A DNA stretch of 64,000 nucleotides from Pigmentibacter sp. JX0631 (GTDB lineage: Bacteria; Bdellovibrionota_B; Oligoflexia; Silvanigrellales; Silvanigrellaceae). The notes below the pieces were generated by a model. It was not told the origin of the DNA and did no database searches. It saw nothing but the letters and a program-made list of their open reading frames with translations. The position numbers were made by a program, and so were the translations under genes. Below, piece by piece: positions 8,327 to 17,644 of the stretch (positions are counted from its first letter, which is position 1; every line of letters starts with the position of its first letter). The stretch lies in NCBI RefSeq assembly GCF_029873255.1, contig NZ_CP123622.1, positions 744,501-808,500 on the forward strand, written 5' to 3'.

Positions 8327-10924
8327 CTAGAAGTTTTGAAAATTTTTATTACTACTCGCAAAATTAATTACATCACTCACTTTAGAATTATCTATTTTTA
8401 GTAAAGGCATATATAAATTTAAAGCTAAATCAACTTCATTCAAAAAGCCATCAACAAAATACTGCATATAATCATCAAATTTTTGAATTTCAACTGCAAC
8501 ACTCATTAACTTTATAAATATTTTAGTATATAAAGAAACTATTTTTTCAATATCATTTTGATCATAGTGTTCATTTCCATCATGCAGTTTGTCTTGCTGT
8601 GATTCATTATCAATACTTTCTAAATAGGATATAAAATGATCAATTTTTCTTTTTTCAATTTCGTAGTTTTGTTCTTTGTTATTATACTTTTGGCACAATT
8701 TCATCAACTCTAAGATATTTAAATCAATTTTTCTTATTAAATTGGAAATATTGTCAAGTCTTTTATCTTGCAATTCAGAAATTGCCTTCATATATCTTGT
8801 AGGAGCAAAACCTCGTTCCGTTTTATAAAAGTCATAGGCTGGTCGGAAAGAATATTCTTTATTATTTTCTAAATTTTTTTCTTTGCTATTTCCAGCTTGC
8901 TGAGCAATATACTTTTCAATTAATTGTTTCCAATATTTATCTTGATGTTGATCTATTTTTGCAGCTACAAATGCAACTCCAAAAGTACCAATTATTTTTA
9001 ACGGCATTACAGCATAATTAGTTAATATATTATTTACTAAAGAATCTTTAATAAAATGCGAAAAGTTATTTGTAATCATTACAACGCCAGTTCCTGCTTG
9101 CATTACTTTAAAAGCATGATAAGAACCACCTAATACTGAACATAAAGAGGTATATCTTTCTTGCCCAGTAAGACCTGTCGCTTTTGAAATAATCGAGGAT
9201 ATTATTTCAAAAATAATCAAACAGCCTAAAGAAACAGATAAACCTACCCCAGTAGCAACGTCTTTTGATGATAAGCTAACAGGATTATTGATATTAGGAA
9301 ATAAAAGTGGGCTCAAACCTTTTAATCCTCTATTGAGTGGATCAGCTATGGAATCTGGAGCATTACTCGGTGGGCCAAATAATGTATCTCTTAATTTATT
9401 TGGAATTCTTGTATCTTGTTTCAAAATATGTAGGTATTTCTCTGTTTCCTTTTGATTCATTTCGCCAAGTATGAGGGTATTATGAACAAGATCTACAAAA
9501 GAATTTCTATAGTTTTCGTCTTTATTTTTGACATATCTCTTTATGGTTTTGCGTATAGCATTTTGATTTGTTAAATTTTTATGCAAGTGTTTTCTTTTAA
9601 AATCTGAAAAAGAAGAGCTGTTATTAGAAAAAACACTTAGTGACTTAAATAAACTTAATCTTAAAGTTTCTAGTTGAATGTAAAGTGGTTGTTTTAAAAG
9701 TAAAGTATATCTATAGTAATTTATCAATTTCATATAGTCATTTTTTAAAGCATGCTGTGAAGTATTTTTATTTTTAAATTTTTCAACACTTTCAATTAAA
9801 TTAACATAGTAGGTAAAAAGAGTTGATATATTAAATTTATATTGCCCATTCTTTGCAATAGACTTTTTAACATCTTCAACAATTTCTTTTACTTTTTTCA
9901 TTTCTAGTAAATCTAATTCAAATGAAGACATAACTGAATTAACTTGATATTTAGAATTAAAACTATGCGATGCAACAAGTTTACTAGAAATTAATACATT
10001 GTTTCTATTTATATCATTTTCAGGCAATAATTCAATTGGAATTATTGATCGTAGTACTTTATAAGAATCCCCTGATAGAATTTCTTTTCCCTTTAAAAAT
10101 AATAATCCCACAAAATTGCTAGCTAATGCACCTCCTGCAATTGCACCAGCCGTAGCAGCTTGTGATGCCGCATTTGCAGCTATTGAAGCTGCGTATCCCC
10201 CAACTCCCACTGGTGGCAATACAATGGCAATCGCTATCATAAGTAGATCGATCAACGTATTTGCAGTTAAAGTAAAAATTTCTGCTGGAGATAGTTGAAT
10301 ATAGTATTTTGCTTTATCAGCAACATTTCTGCTTTTTGCAATTGCATGTAATTCAGTTGAAAATTTCTGAAAAAATTCATTTCTGTTTAAAGATGAATTG
10401 ATTAAATAATAGTTACCTTGAAAAATGCCTAATTTTTCTTCATGAAATTCTTTTAACTGCTGGAATAGTTGCTGATATAATTTTTTATTTTTAGAATCTG
10501 GAAGAGAATTTAAATGTTGAATAAAAACAAAAAATTCTTGTTTAAAAACTTCATAATTGCTAAATTTCTGAATTGCATTTATAATAGTGGTTTTATTAGC
10601 ATTATAGTAATCTGACAAATAATTAATATAGCTTTCATAGAACTTTTCATTTTGAACAATATAACTTAATATATCTCCTTTTTTATCTCGATTTACTAGT
10701 AAAAAAAATGTAACTAAAAAAGAAATGCAAATATTATAGTTTATATTATAGAAGGTTTCAAATTCGTTTTTTGACAATAAAATTTCTAAAGATATTTGAG
10801 TTTTTCCATATTTTTTTGCAGTATTTTCTTTTATTTGTGCAGCTTGAATTTCTTGTGGTGTACGAAATTTATTTTGAATACTAGTTTTTGTTTTTTTTAT
10901 TTTTCTCTTCGCTTCACTCAACAT
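8327..10924 (-). CDS. Large unrecognised protein with hydrophobic segments
   Basis: An 865-aa protein not matched to any family. The frame opens at a TTG (10948), but the ATG at 10924 has AGGTG five bases upstream and is preferred. The N terminus is strongly basic (LSEAKRKIKKTKT) with no signal peptide. Counting from that ATG, a long hydrophobic Ala/Gly-rich stretch at about 220-281 (LLMIAIAIVLPPVGVGGYAA onward) and two more near 555-582 and 638-662 could insert into membranes; the rest looks helical and Lys/Asn-rich. The arrangement (soluble helical arms around hydrophobic hairpins) recalls pore-forming toxins or secreted effectors, which is only a guess. Confidence 0.6.
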   Translation of the reverse strand: MLSEAKRKIKKTKTSIQNKFRTPQEIQAAQIKENTAKKYGKTQISLEILLSKNEFETFYNINYNICISFLVTFFLLVNRDKKGDILSYIVQNEKFYESYINYLSDYYNANKTTIINAIQKFSNYEVFKQEFFVFIQHLNSLPDSKNKKLYQQLFQQLKEFHEEKLGIFQGNYYLINSSLNRNEFFQKFSTELHAIAKSRNVADKAKYYIQLSPAEIFTLTANTLIDLLMIAIAIVLPPVGVGGYAASIAANAASQAATAGAIAGGALASNFVGLLFLKGKEILSGDSYKVLRSIIPIELLPENDINRNNVLISSKLVASHSFNSKYQVNSVMSSFELDLLEMKKVKEIVEDVKKSIAKNGQYKFNISTLFTYYVNLIESVEKFKNKNTSQHALKNDYMKLINYYRYTLLLKQPLYIQLETLRLSLFKSLSVFSNNSSSFSDFKRKHLHKNLTNQNAIRKTIKRYVKNKDENYRNSFVDLVHNTLILGEMNQKETEKYLHILKQDTRIPNKLRDTLFGPPSNAPDSIADPLNRGLKGLSPLLFPNINNPVSLSSKDVATGVGLSVSLGCLIIFEIISSIISKATGLTGQERYTSLCSVLGGSYHAFKVMQAGTGVVMITNNFSHFIKDSLVNNILTNYAVMPLKIIGTFGVAFVAAKIDQHQDKYWKQLIEKYIAQQAGNSKEKNLENNKEYSFRPAYDFYKTERGFAPTRYMKAISELQDKRLDNISNLIRKIDLNILELMKLCQKYNNKEQNYEIEKRKIDHFISYLESIDNESQQDKLHDGNEHYDQNDIEKIVSLYTKIFIKLMSVAVEIQKFDDYMQYFVDGFLNEVDLALNLYMPLLKIDNSKVSDVINFASSNKNFQNF

Positions 10925-11124
10925 GTGACACCTATTTCTATTTATCAAGAACGATGTATCATCAAAAGCTGCATAAACTTCTTTCTCTTTTCTTTTATAT
11001 AATTGTTTTCTTTAAGAAATGATTACTTCTTGATGATAAATTAGCTATTTTCTTTAATTATTCAAGCACTTAATTTTATCATAAAAGATTTGTGGATATT
11101 TCTTTGCTCACTAAAATTCAATTT

Positions 11125-13668
11125 TTAGGCTAAAATTTCTAAACTGCCTGAAGTCCCATTAATTTTCACAGTCATTCCTTGTTTTAAAGCATGGAAAATC
11201 TGCTGAGACCCAGATATTGCAGGTAAACCATACTCTCTTGCAGCGATAAAACCATGCGAAAGAACACCTCCGGTTATTGTTACTAAACCTGACAAGGTCG
11301 GATAAAGTGCTGTAAAGGTAGGATTTGGTGATGTTGTTAACAGAATAGCTCCTTTAGGAATATCCTTTATGTCAGATAAGTGCTCAACAAAATAAACTTC
11401 ACCTTGCGCTTCGCCTGGACTCATTGGTTCTCCATAAAATATATTTTCTTCTGGCTGGAGATTTAAATTCAAATCTTTTGTTGTATTCAGAACAGGAATT
11501 TGCATTGGCTTGGGTTTTTCAAAATTCGAATTCCATAAATTTTGTCTTTTTAAAGTTAAATAATGTAAATTTGATGTTGGTAACAGTAATTGCTCTTTTA
11601 ATTCTTTAATTTCTAAAAAATAAACACTATCTTTATCAACTAGTATTTTCTTTGCAAGAAAATATTCTTCTGCTTTTTTAATTAAGTATTTTGACTCTTG
11701 AATGAGAAGTCCAGAAAAAAAATGTTGTTCTTCATCCATTTGCATTAAGTTTCTTAACTTCTCAATAGCATCAAGTAAGCAGTAATTAATTTTAATTCTA
11801 TTTATCTTAATTAGTGTTTTATATAATTCGATAAAAAAGTAATCAGAGCTTTTATCAATTTTTTTAGGTTGATAATTTGTGGATAAATATTTCAATAAAA
11901 TAGTACCTAGTTCCCAAGGAGCTTCTGTTAAAGATGGTTTTATAAAATCCCATGATGTCCGGATATGTCCATTTTTCTTTAAAAAATCTTCCCAAATTCT
12001 TTTAGAATCATTAGAAAGAAAATTAAAATTTCTATTAAAATCATTCATATCTTTTACACTTGCTAGCGAATTTAAAAATTCTTTCCCATTAATGTCCTTT
12101 TTTATCACCTCGAATAATTGTCTACATTCTTCATTAAATTCTAAAGTTCGATTTGAAAACTTTCCTAGCATATTTAAATAATCATTCTCTAAAAAACCAA
12201 GACTCTGAAATAATTTACTTAATACTTTTTGCAAAACATCCTTCATCAAAAAAATTGAAAAATCAGATTCAAGAAAGCCCTCTCCTATTTTCTTTAATTC
12301 TTCCATCCTATTTAATATTTTTTTATTTAAATCTGAATCATCTGGGAATTTAAATTCACTAAATTTTTTTATTTTTTTTAAAAATACTTCTTTATTGACT
12401 GACCATCTGTCAAATTCAGTTTTATAACACTTTTCAATCAAGATTAAAATAATTTGTAGTTTTAAAAATGAAAATTCAAATTTTCTGTCTTTAGCAAAAG
12501 AGATTCTCGTAATAAATATAATAAATGCATTTAATAATTTCCAAAATATTGGCTTAAAAATAGAGAAATAATGTGACCATCTAATCTTAATACCTTCTGG
12601 ATAATTAAATACATTCGGATTTGCAAATACATATCCGCCAAATGATAATGCTATTTGCTCAATATTATTAACTAGTATTCCAAACTGTTTATTTAATACC
12701 TTTACATTAGTTACAAAAATATCTGAAATTGATGTCCAAGCTAAAGGAGTTAGGGGTTCAGGAAATCTTTCTAATGTTAATTCCCTATTCCAAATATTCC
12801 CGGCATAAGTTTTTTCTAACATATAAGCATCTTCAGTCGTTACTTTTCTGACTTGCACTATCCAAAATTCACTACCATCCCAAACCCACTCATAATCTAT
12901 TGCTGCTTTAAACTTTTTTTCGAGTGTAAAAGCATGTTGCCATAATTCATACCAGAATGGAGTCAAATTTTTATGTGGTTTTTCATTATTTGTTACAGTA
13001 TAGGAAATACCAGTTCCTTGAACAACTGAATTACCAAAAAACGCATATTCACAAGTACTGTTTTGATCCCAAATATTTAACGGATTTCTACTAAAACAAA
13101 CACCATGAATCTTTGGTTCAATATATTTTTGTATAAAAAAACCTAGCTGTACTTTTGAAAAATAAGGAGTTACTTCTATAATTCGTTTTACACTACATTT
13201 TGTTAAAGCAGAAGCCAATACCTTTTTAATTTCATTCCACAAGCTATATTCATCATAAATATTTATTTGAAAAGAGTCAAAACAACCTGCAAATGAAGCT
13301 AAATGCGAATCTTCAATACTCATACTTGAACGTATGATAATATTATTTCCAAGAACTTTTTTTATTTCTTGTACTTCTGTATGCCAGTTATCAGGGGGAG
13401 AAATGCTTAATATTTCATTTTTTAAACTACAGTATTTCGTTTTTTCTTCATCTTCTGATTCATTAAATTCTAAGGCAATTTCTTTCATTTTTTCATTAAA
13501 TTTACAAATCTTATTCTTAAGGTAATTTTGAATCTCTGTGCAACTGTATAATCTTGATTCTGGAACGTTATAAAAATTATTTTTCAAAAAAAGGCAATTT
13601 CTAGCTTTTCCACCATAGCCAACATCTTTCAAGCCTTTTCGTAGTAACTTTCCTTTTATTTTATTCAT
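11125..13668 (-). CDS. PEP-synthase/rifampicin-phosphotransferase-like phosphotransferase
   Basis: An 847-aa enzyme with the three-part layout of rifampicin phosphotransferase and PigC-type synthetases. An ATP-grasp domain (about 1-285) contains RSSMSIEDSHLASFAGCFDSF; a long helical middle domain (about 290-735) would bind the acceptor; the C-terminal swivelling phosphohistidine domain (about 750-847) carries GGVLSHGFIAAREYGLPA with catalytic His805. The family moves phosphate from ATP via His to PEP, pyruvate or a small molecule. The start overlaps the preceding nucleotidyltransferase stop (TAATG), so the two are translationally coupled. The acceptor is unknown; the nearby lipid operon is a plausible partner. 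Confidence 0.75.
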   Translation of the reverse strand: MNKIKGKLLRKGLKDVGYGGKARNCLFLKNNFYNVPESRLYSCTEIQNYLKNKICKFNEKMKEIALEFNESEDEEKTKYCSLKNEILSISPPDNWHTEVQEIKKVLGNNIIIRSSMSIEDSHLASFAGCFDSFQINIYDEYSLWNEIKKVLASALTKCSVKRIIEVTPYFSKVQLGFFIQKYIEPKIHGVCFSRNPLNIWDQNSTCEYAFFGNSVVQGTGISYTVTNNEKPHKNLTPFWYELWQHAFTLEKKFKAAIDYEWVWDGSEFWIVQVRKVTTEDAYMLEKTYAGNIWNRELTLERFPEPLTPLAWTSISDIFVTNVKVLNKQFGILVNNIEQIALSFGGYVFANPNVFNYPEGIKIRWSHYFSIFKPIFWKLLNAFIIFITRISFAKDRKFEFSFLKLQIILILIEKCYKTEFDRWSVNKEVFLKKIKKFSEFKFPDDSDLNKKILNRMEELKKIGEGFLESDFSIFLMKDVLQKVLSKLFQSLGFLENDYLNMLGKFSNRTLEFNEECRQLFEVIKKDINGKEFLNSLASVKDMNDFNRNFNFLSNDSKRIWEDFLKKNGHIRTSWDFIKPSLTEAPWELGTILLKYLSTNYQPKKIDKSSDYFFIELYKTLIKINRIKINYCLLDAIEKLRNLMQMDEEQHFFSGLLIQESKYLIKKAEEYFLAKKILVDKDSVYFLEIKELKEQLLLPTSNLHYLTLKRQNLWNSNFEKPKPMQIPVLNTTKDLNLNLQPEENIFYGEPMSPGEAQGEVYFVEHLSDIKDIPKGAILLTTSPNPTFTALYPTLSGLVTITGGVLSHGFIAAREYGLPAISGSQQIFHALKQGMTVKINGTSGSLEILA

Positions 13669-15014
13669 TATTCCATTTCCTTATAAAGATTCAGTAATTT
13701 CAAGTCATATTCTTCTGTTTCTCTTTCTAAAAATGAGAATTTAAGAATTCCAGCAATAATTGTTAAAACATTTGCAAGCGTAAAAATAAAAATATTTTTT
13801 GTGCCATGTTCAGAACAAAGAACTTTAATAATTGAAATTGGCGTTAGTATTTTATAGTAGAACATAGCAAAAGTATTATTACCTAGGTAACCTGAAATAC
13901 ATTTAATTTCTTCGGCTGGAATAAAAAACAAAAGTATCCACATTTTTATCCAAATTTTAAATTTATTCTTGTAGCTTTTAGAAAGCCTGAAAAGTAAAAA
14001 GTTTTTTTCAATCTTTGTGATATAAGTCGTTCGAGCAGTTAAAAGAAATTTTAAAGAAATTGTCCTTTTTTTAATTAATTGAATTATTTTTTTTGAAACA
14101 AATTTTTCGCACCATAATATTGTTTCTAAAAAAAATGTATTGTTCTTTAACTCTGGAAAAAGTTGACTCGTAATTATTAGGGATCTAAAAATTTTATCAT
14201 GAGAGGAAGAGTCGCTTATTAAAATTTTAAATTTTGAAAAATCCAACGGCTTCCCAAATTTTATTACATTAAAAATATCGGCCAATTCTTTTATCCCAAC
14301 CTTGAACAAAGGTAAATGAATACACAAATGAAACAAATTATGCTCCCAAGACATTCTGAATGAATTTTGAAAATTTGTTATAGGTACTAAATTTAACCAT
14401 AAAGAATTTTGGATTTTATTCAAAAGTAGATTACTTGATAACCCCCAATGTACACTTATTACACATATTTTATCATCTGAAATATATGGGGGTAAATGAT
14501 GGGTTTTAGTTAAATCTAGCTTTTTTGAAAATAAATTTTTAAATAAACAAGTAAATTTATTATTTTTTAAAATACCTTCAAAAGCATGAATATATTTTTC
14601 TTCAATAAGGATATCAATATCATTCATTTTTTTATAAAATTTTTCTGAGTAAAGACATTGGCTAAAGCAAAATCCTTTTAAAAATACGACTTTGATACCT
14701 TGAGCTTTTGATGCTTCTAGAACTTTCTGGATGTAACTATTTTGCCTTAAAAAACGGTTTTGATATTTTAAGTATTGAAAGTTCCAATTAGCTATTTTTA
14801 TTAGATTATTAAATATTTTTGGAAAATAATATTTAATTCTTGTATAAGTTAAAACTTGTATAGAATTTCTTTCAATAATCTCAATAAATAATTTTAGATT
14901 TTCTATTTTTTTCAATGAATCCTGAATTTTCTCAAATTCATTTATGTCAAACTCAGCATAATTTAATTTTTCTAAGACAAAGCTAATATTTATATACTCA
15001 AAGTTATCTTTCAT
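13668..15014 (-). CDS. Nucleotidyltransferase-like protein (PF14907-type)
   Basis: 448 aa. Residues about 110-145 contain a polymerase-beta-type signature: FLKGFCFSQCLYSEKFY, then KKMNDIDILIEE, with the two Asp of the metal site in DID. This is the pattern of the uncharacterised nucleotidyltransferase family often found beside biosynthetic or export clusters. The C-terminal 150 residues hold basic and hydrophobic stretches, possibly membrane-associated. It is the first gene of the coupled pair with the phosphotransferase and is divergent from the lipid operon. Family call is moderate; activity is unproven. Confidence 0.65.
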   Translation of the reverse strand: MKDNFEYINISFVLEKLNYAEFDINEFEKIQDSLKKIENLKLFIEIIERNSIQVLTYTRIKYYFPKIFNNLIKIANWNFQYLKYQNRFLRQNSYIQKVLEASKAQGIKVVFLKGFCFSQCLYSEKFYKKMNDIDILIEEKYIHAFEGILKNNKFTCLFKNLFSKKLDLTKTHHLPPYISDDKICVISVHWGLSSNLLLNKIQNSLWLNLVPITNFQNSFRMSWEHNLFHLCIHLPLFKVGIKELADIFNVIKFGKPLDFSKFKILISDSSSHDKIFRSLIITSQLFPELKNNTFFLETILWCEKFVSKKIIQLIKKRTISLKFLLTARTTYITKIEKNFLLFRLSKSYKNKFKIWIKMWILLFFIPAEEIKCISGYLGNNTFAMFYYKILTPISIIKVLCSEHGTKNIFIFTLANVLTIIAGILKFSFLERETEEYDLKLLNLYKEME

Positions 15015-15314
15015 AAAGGTTACCTATAATTTTTATAAACAATTTACCTTAGAATTTCTATTAATAATTGCGCTTATATAATTTCTATTTTAAATTATTC
15101 TTAAATACACAGATATCAATATCATGTCAAATAAAGTAATGCTTTATTTAAATCATAAAAATTGTACTTAATTTATAATGTTACATTAAAAAATATTTTA
15201 TGGAATAGAAATTTGACAAAATATAAATTTTTCTTTATGCTTATTTAATAATGTATTTAAAATATTTACTGAATTTATTAATCAATTAAACACAAATTTT
15301 AAAAGAATATAATT
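15015..15314. promoter_or_regulatory. Divergent intergenic region with a dyad
   Basis: 300 bp between the two divergent clusters, almost pure A/T. It holds an inverted repeat AAATAAAG-TAATG-CTTTATTT at 15129-15149, placed where an operator controlling both directions could lie. No small gene was seen. Confidence 0.4.
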
Positions 15315-16058
15315 ATGAAAAGTATAAAAAACTTACTTTTAGACCTAGACGGGACTTTAGTTAATTTAGATGAAATAAAAGCAAAGCTTTACTTTGTTTC
15401 AAAAGCAATTTTATGGAAAGAATTTAATACCTCTCCAATTCGTATTCTTTACTCTTTCTTGACATTTAAGGAGAGAATTATATCGAATCCAAATGAAGTG
15501 CTTATTTATCAAAAAGCTATTAATGGATTTTCTGAATCTATGAATATATCTATTACTAAAAGTGAGAAATTATTAAATAATTTCTTAGAGGTAACTTTTC
15601 CCTTGTTAAAAAAATATTTTACTCTAATTCCTGAGGCAAATAATTTTATTAATTGGGCAAAAAATAAATACACTTTATTTTTAGCAACAAATCCGTTTTG
15701 GCCACCTGAATATGTAAGTCTGAGATTGCAATGGGCGGGTATAGATGTAAATGCATTTAAGTTCATTTCACATTCAAAAAATATGAATTACTCAAAACAT
15801 TCTAAAAAATATTTTCAGGATTTGCTGTCAAGAAATAAATTAAATTCACAAGAGTGCTTAATGATAGGAAATAAATTATCACTCGATGGAAATGCTAGAG
15901 AAGTTGGAATGAATGTTTTTATTGTAAATTTAGAGAAGAAAAAAAAGAAATTTCTTGGAAGGAATCCATTAAAGAATTTTGAATCAAAGCCTATTAATTT
16001 TGGTCAATATAGCAACTTAATTGAATACTTAGAAAGGAATTCTAAATGTTTATTGTAG
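15315..16058 (+). CDS. HAD-superfamily hydrolase
   Basis: First gene of the nine-gene operon. HAD motif I is LLLDLDGTL at residues about 7-15 (nucleophile Asp and acid/base Asp present); motif II is probably LFLATNP near 115; motif IV is IGNKLSLDGNAREVG near 190, with Asn where a Gly-Asp is usual and one Asp retained. Size (247 aa) fits phosphoglycolate-phosphatase-like enzymes with a helical cap. In context it may dephosphorylate a pathway intermediate. It overlaps the next gene by 13 bases. Confidence 0.7.
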   Translation: MKSIKNLLLDLDGTLVNLDEIKAKLYFVSKAILWKEFNTSPIRILYSFLTFKERIISNPNEVLIYQKAINGFSESMNISITKSEKLLNNFLEVTFPLLKKYFTLIPEANNFINWAKNKYTLFLATNPFWPPEYVSLRLQWAGIDVNAFKFISHSKNMNYSKHSKKYFQDLLSRNKLNSQECLMIGNKLSLDGNAREVGMNVFIVNLEKKKKKFLGRNPLKNFESKPINFGQYSNLIEYLERNSKCLL

Positions 16059-16657
16059 TAACTGGACCTGATGGCTCTGGGAAAACAACCGTATGCAATA
16101 AGCTGCAATTTTTTTTGTCAGAAAAATTGAATGAACGTTCAATTACTATCGCTTCTGTTTGGGATCAGTATGAAGAGTTGTTTGCTAGTCAAGAACATGC
16201 GCAAACATATTTAAAAAATTTGAAAGGTTCTTCCCGTTCTTATTTTATATTCCATGCTGTACAAAGATCTTTAGAACTTGCACGTGAAAGAAAAAAGAAA
16301 ATTATTATCATGGATTCTTATTGGTATAAGTATGTTGTTAGCGAAATAGCATTGGGTTCAAAAAAAGAAATTCTTTATCAAATAGCAAATCTTTTTCCAA
16401 TTCCTGATTTGACAATTTATTTAGATATTTCAGCTGAATTGGCTTTAAAAAGAAAAAAAGAAATTTCTAATTATGAACAAGGAATAGCTAAAGGTAAAAA
16501 TAGTGAAGAGAAATTTTTAAATTTTCAAAATTCATTACGTCCCGTTTGGAAAGAAATTGAAGGTCAATTTGGTCCTTGGTTTTCAATATCAGCTAATCAA
16601 AACTGCGAAAAAATAATTGAAAGTATGTTTTCTATTTATCAAAAAAAGGTTGCATAA
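16046..16657 (+). CDS. Thymidylate-kinase-like P-loop kinase
   Basis: 203 aa with a Walker A motif at the extreme N terminus (VVTGPDGSGKTTVCNKL), as in dTMP kinases. The usual DRY/DRW motif is replaced by MDSYWYKYVVSE near residue 90, and a lysine-rich lid (LALKRKKEISNYEQG) lies near 135. The TMP kinase family includes close relatives acting on other phosphorylated substrates, and the altered motif argues against housekeeping Tmk. It overlaps the HAD gene and its stop directly abuts the next ATG, so the operon is tight. Confidence 0.65.
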   Translation: MFIVVTGPDGSGKTTVCNKLQFFLSEKLNERSITIASVWDQYEELFASQEHAQTYLKNLKGSSRSYFIFHAVQRSLELARERKKKIIIMDSYWYKYVVSEIALGSKKEILYQIANLFPIPDLTIYLDISAELALKRKKEISNYEQGIAKGKNSEEKFLNFQNSLRPVWKEIEGQFGPWFSISANQNCEKIIESMFSIYQKKVA

Positions 16658-17644
16658 ATGAACAATATTAATGAAAAAGAAGATATTCATGAAGCAATTA
16701 TTTTATTTAATTCTAAGGCTAAAGGTGGAAAAGGAGGCGATATTTGGAAGAATATTCTCAACTCAAATATCTTACAAGATAAGTATAAAATATTTGTAAA
16801 ATCTCAAATAGATATTGCAAATATTGACAGCAAAAATTTAAAAACTATACTGCAAAATTTTATTCAAAATGGTTTTCATAAATTTATTGCCGTTGGTGGC
16901 GATGGAACTGTCCATTCAGTTGTAAATTACTTAATTGAATTTCAAGCAATGAATCCTATGATAGGAGCAATAGGAGTAGGTTCTTCAAATGATTTTCATA
17001 AACCTAATAAAGAAAAAATTGACTCAATACCAGTTAGACTAAACTTTCAAAAAGCATTTTTTCACGATATTGGATTGGTTGAATTCAGAGATAAAAACAA
17101 TTTTCAGTTAAAAGAATATTTTGTTGTTAATGCAAGTGTAGGCTTTACTGCAAATGCTAATTACTTTTTTAATCAAAATGGTAAAATTAATAATTTCATA
17201 AAGAAAAACAATACTAACTTAGCAATTATTTACGCAATTTTAAAAAATTTTCTTTTCTTTAAACCAATAAAATCAACTATAATTTGCAATGGTATAAAAT
17301 ATATAAATAATGAAATAGTTAATTTAGGAATCCTTAAAATACCACATTTTTCTGGAAATTTTGTGTATCCAAAAGAAATTAAAGTAAATAATGGATATTT
17401 TGAAATATTTTATTTTAATAGCATGAGTAAAAATGTTTATAAAAATAAAATTCAAGTTTTAAAAATCTTGAAAAGTTTTTTCCAAAAAAATGTCCTAAGT
17501 AATTCATCTTTAAATGAAATTACAGCAAATAAAATTGAAATACATGCAAAAAATGAAACTCTTCTAGAATTAGACGGTGAAGTTAAAAATTTTTCTTCTG
17601 CAATTTTCAATATTATTCCTAAAGGTTTATTGCTATGTCCTTAA
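16658..17644 (+). CDS. Diacylglycerol/sphingosine-kinase-family lipid kinase
   Basis: 328 aa of the DagK/YegS/LCB5 lipid kinase family. Diagnostic motifs are FNSKAKGGKGG near residue 13, the nucleotide motif AVGGDGTVHSVVNYL near 80-94, IGAIGVGSSNDFHKP near 107-121 and LELDGEVK near the C terminus. These enzymes phosphorylate a lipid hydroxyl with ATP on the inner membrane. Beside a serine-palmitoyltransferase-like gene, a sphingoid-base or ceramide-like substrate is attractive but unproven. The end overlaps the next start by 10 bases. Confidence 0.75.
   Translation: MNNINEKEDIHEAIILFNSKAKGGKGGDIWKNILNSNILQDKYKIFVKSQIDIANIDSKNLKTILQNFIQNGFHKFIAVGGDGTVHSVVNYLIEFQAMNPMIGAIGVGSSNDFHKPNKEKIDSIPVRLNFQKAFFHDIGLVEFRDKNNFQLKEYFVVNASVGFTANANYFFNQNGKINNFIKKNNTNLAIIYAILKNFLFFKPIKSTIICNGIKYINNEIVNLGILKIPHFSGNFVYPKEIKVNNGYFEIFYFNSMSKNVYKNKIQVLKILKSFFQKNVLSNSSLNEITANKIEIHAKNETLLELDGEVKNFSSAIFNIIPKGLLLCP

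Noticed and set aside
10116-10298. Ala-rich 60-codon plus-strand frame
   Set aside because: It is the complement of the Ala/Gly-rich hydrophobic stretch of the 865-aa protein, without a ribosome binding site.
11125-15014. PigC-type prodigiosin condensing enzyme as identity of the 847-aa protein
   Set aside because: Architecture is similar, but no other prodigiosin gene is present, so only the broad family is given.
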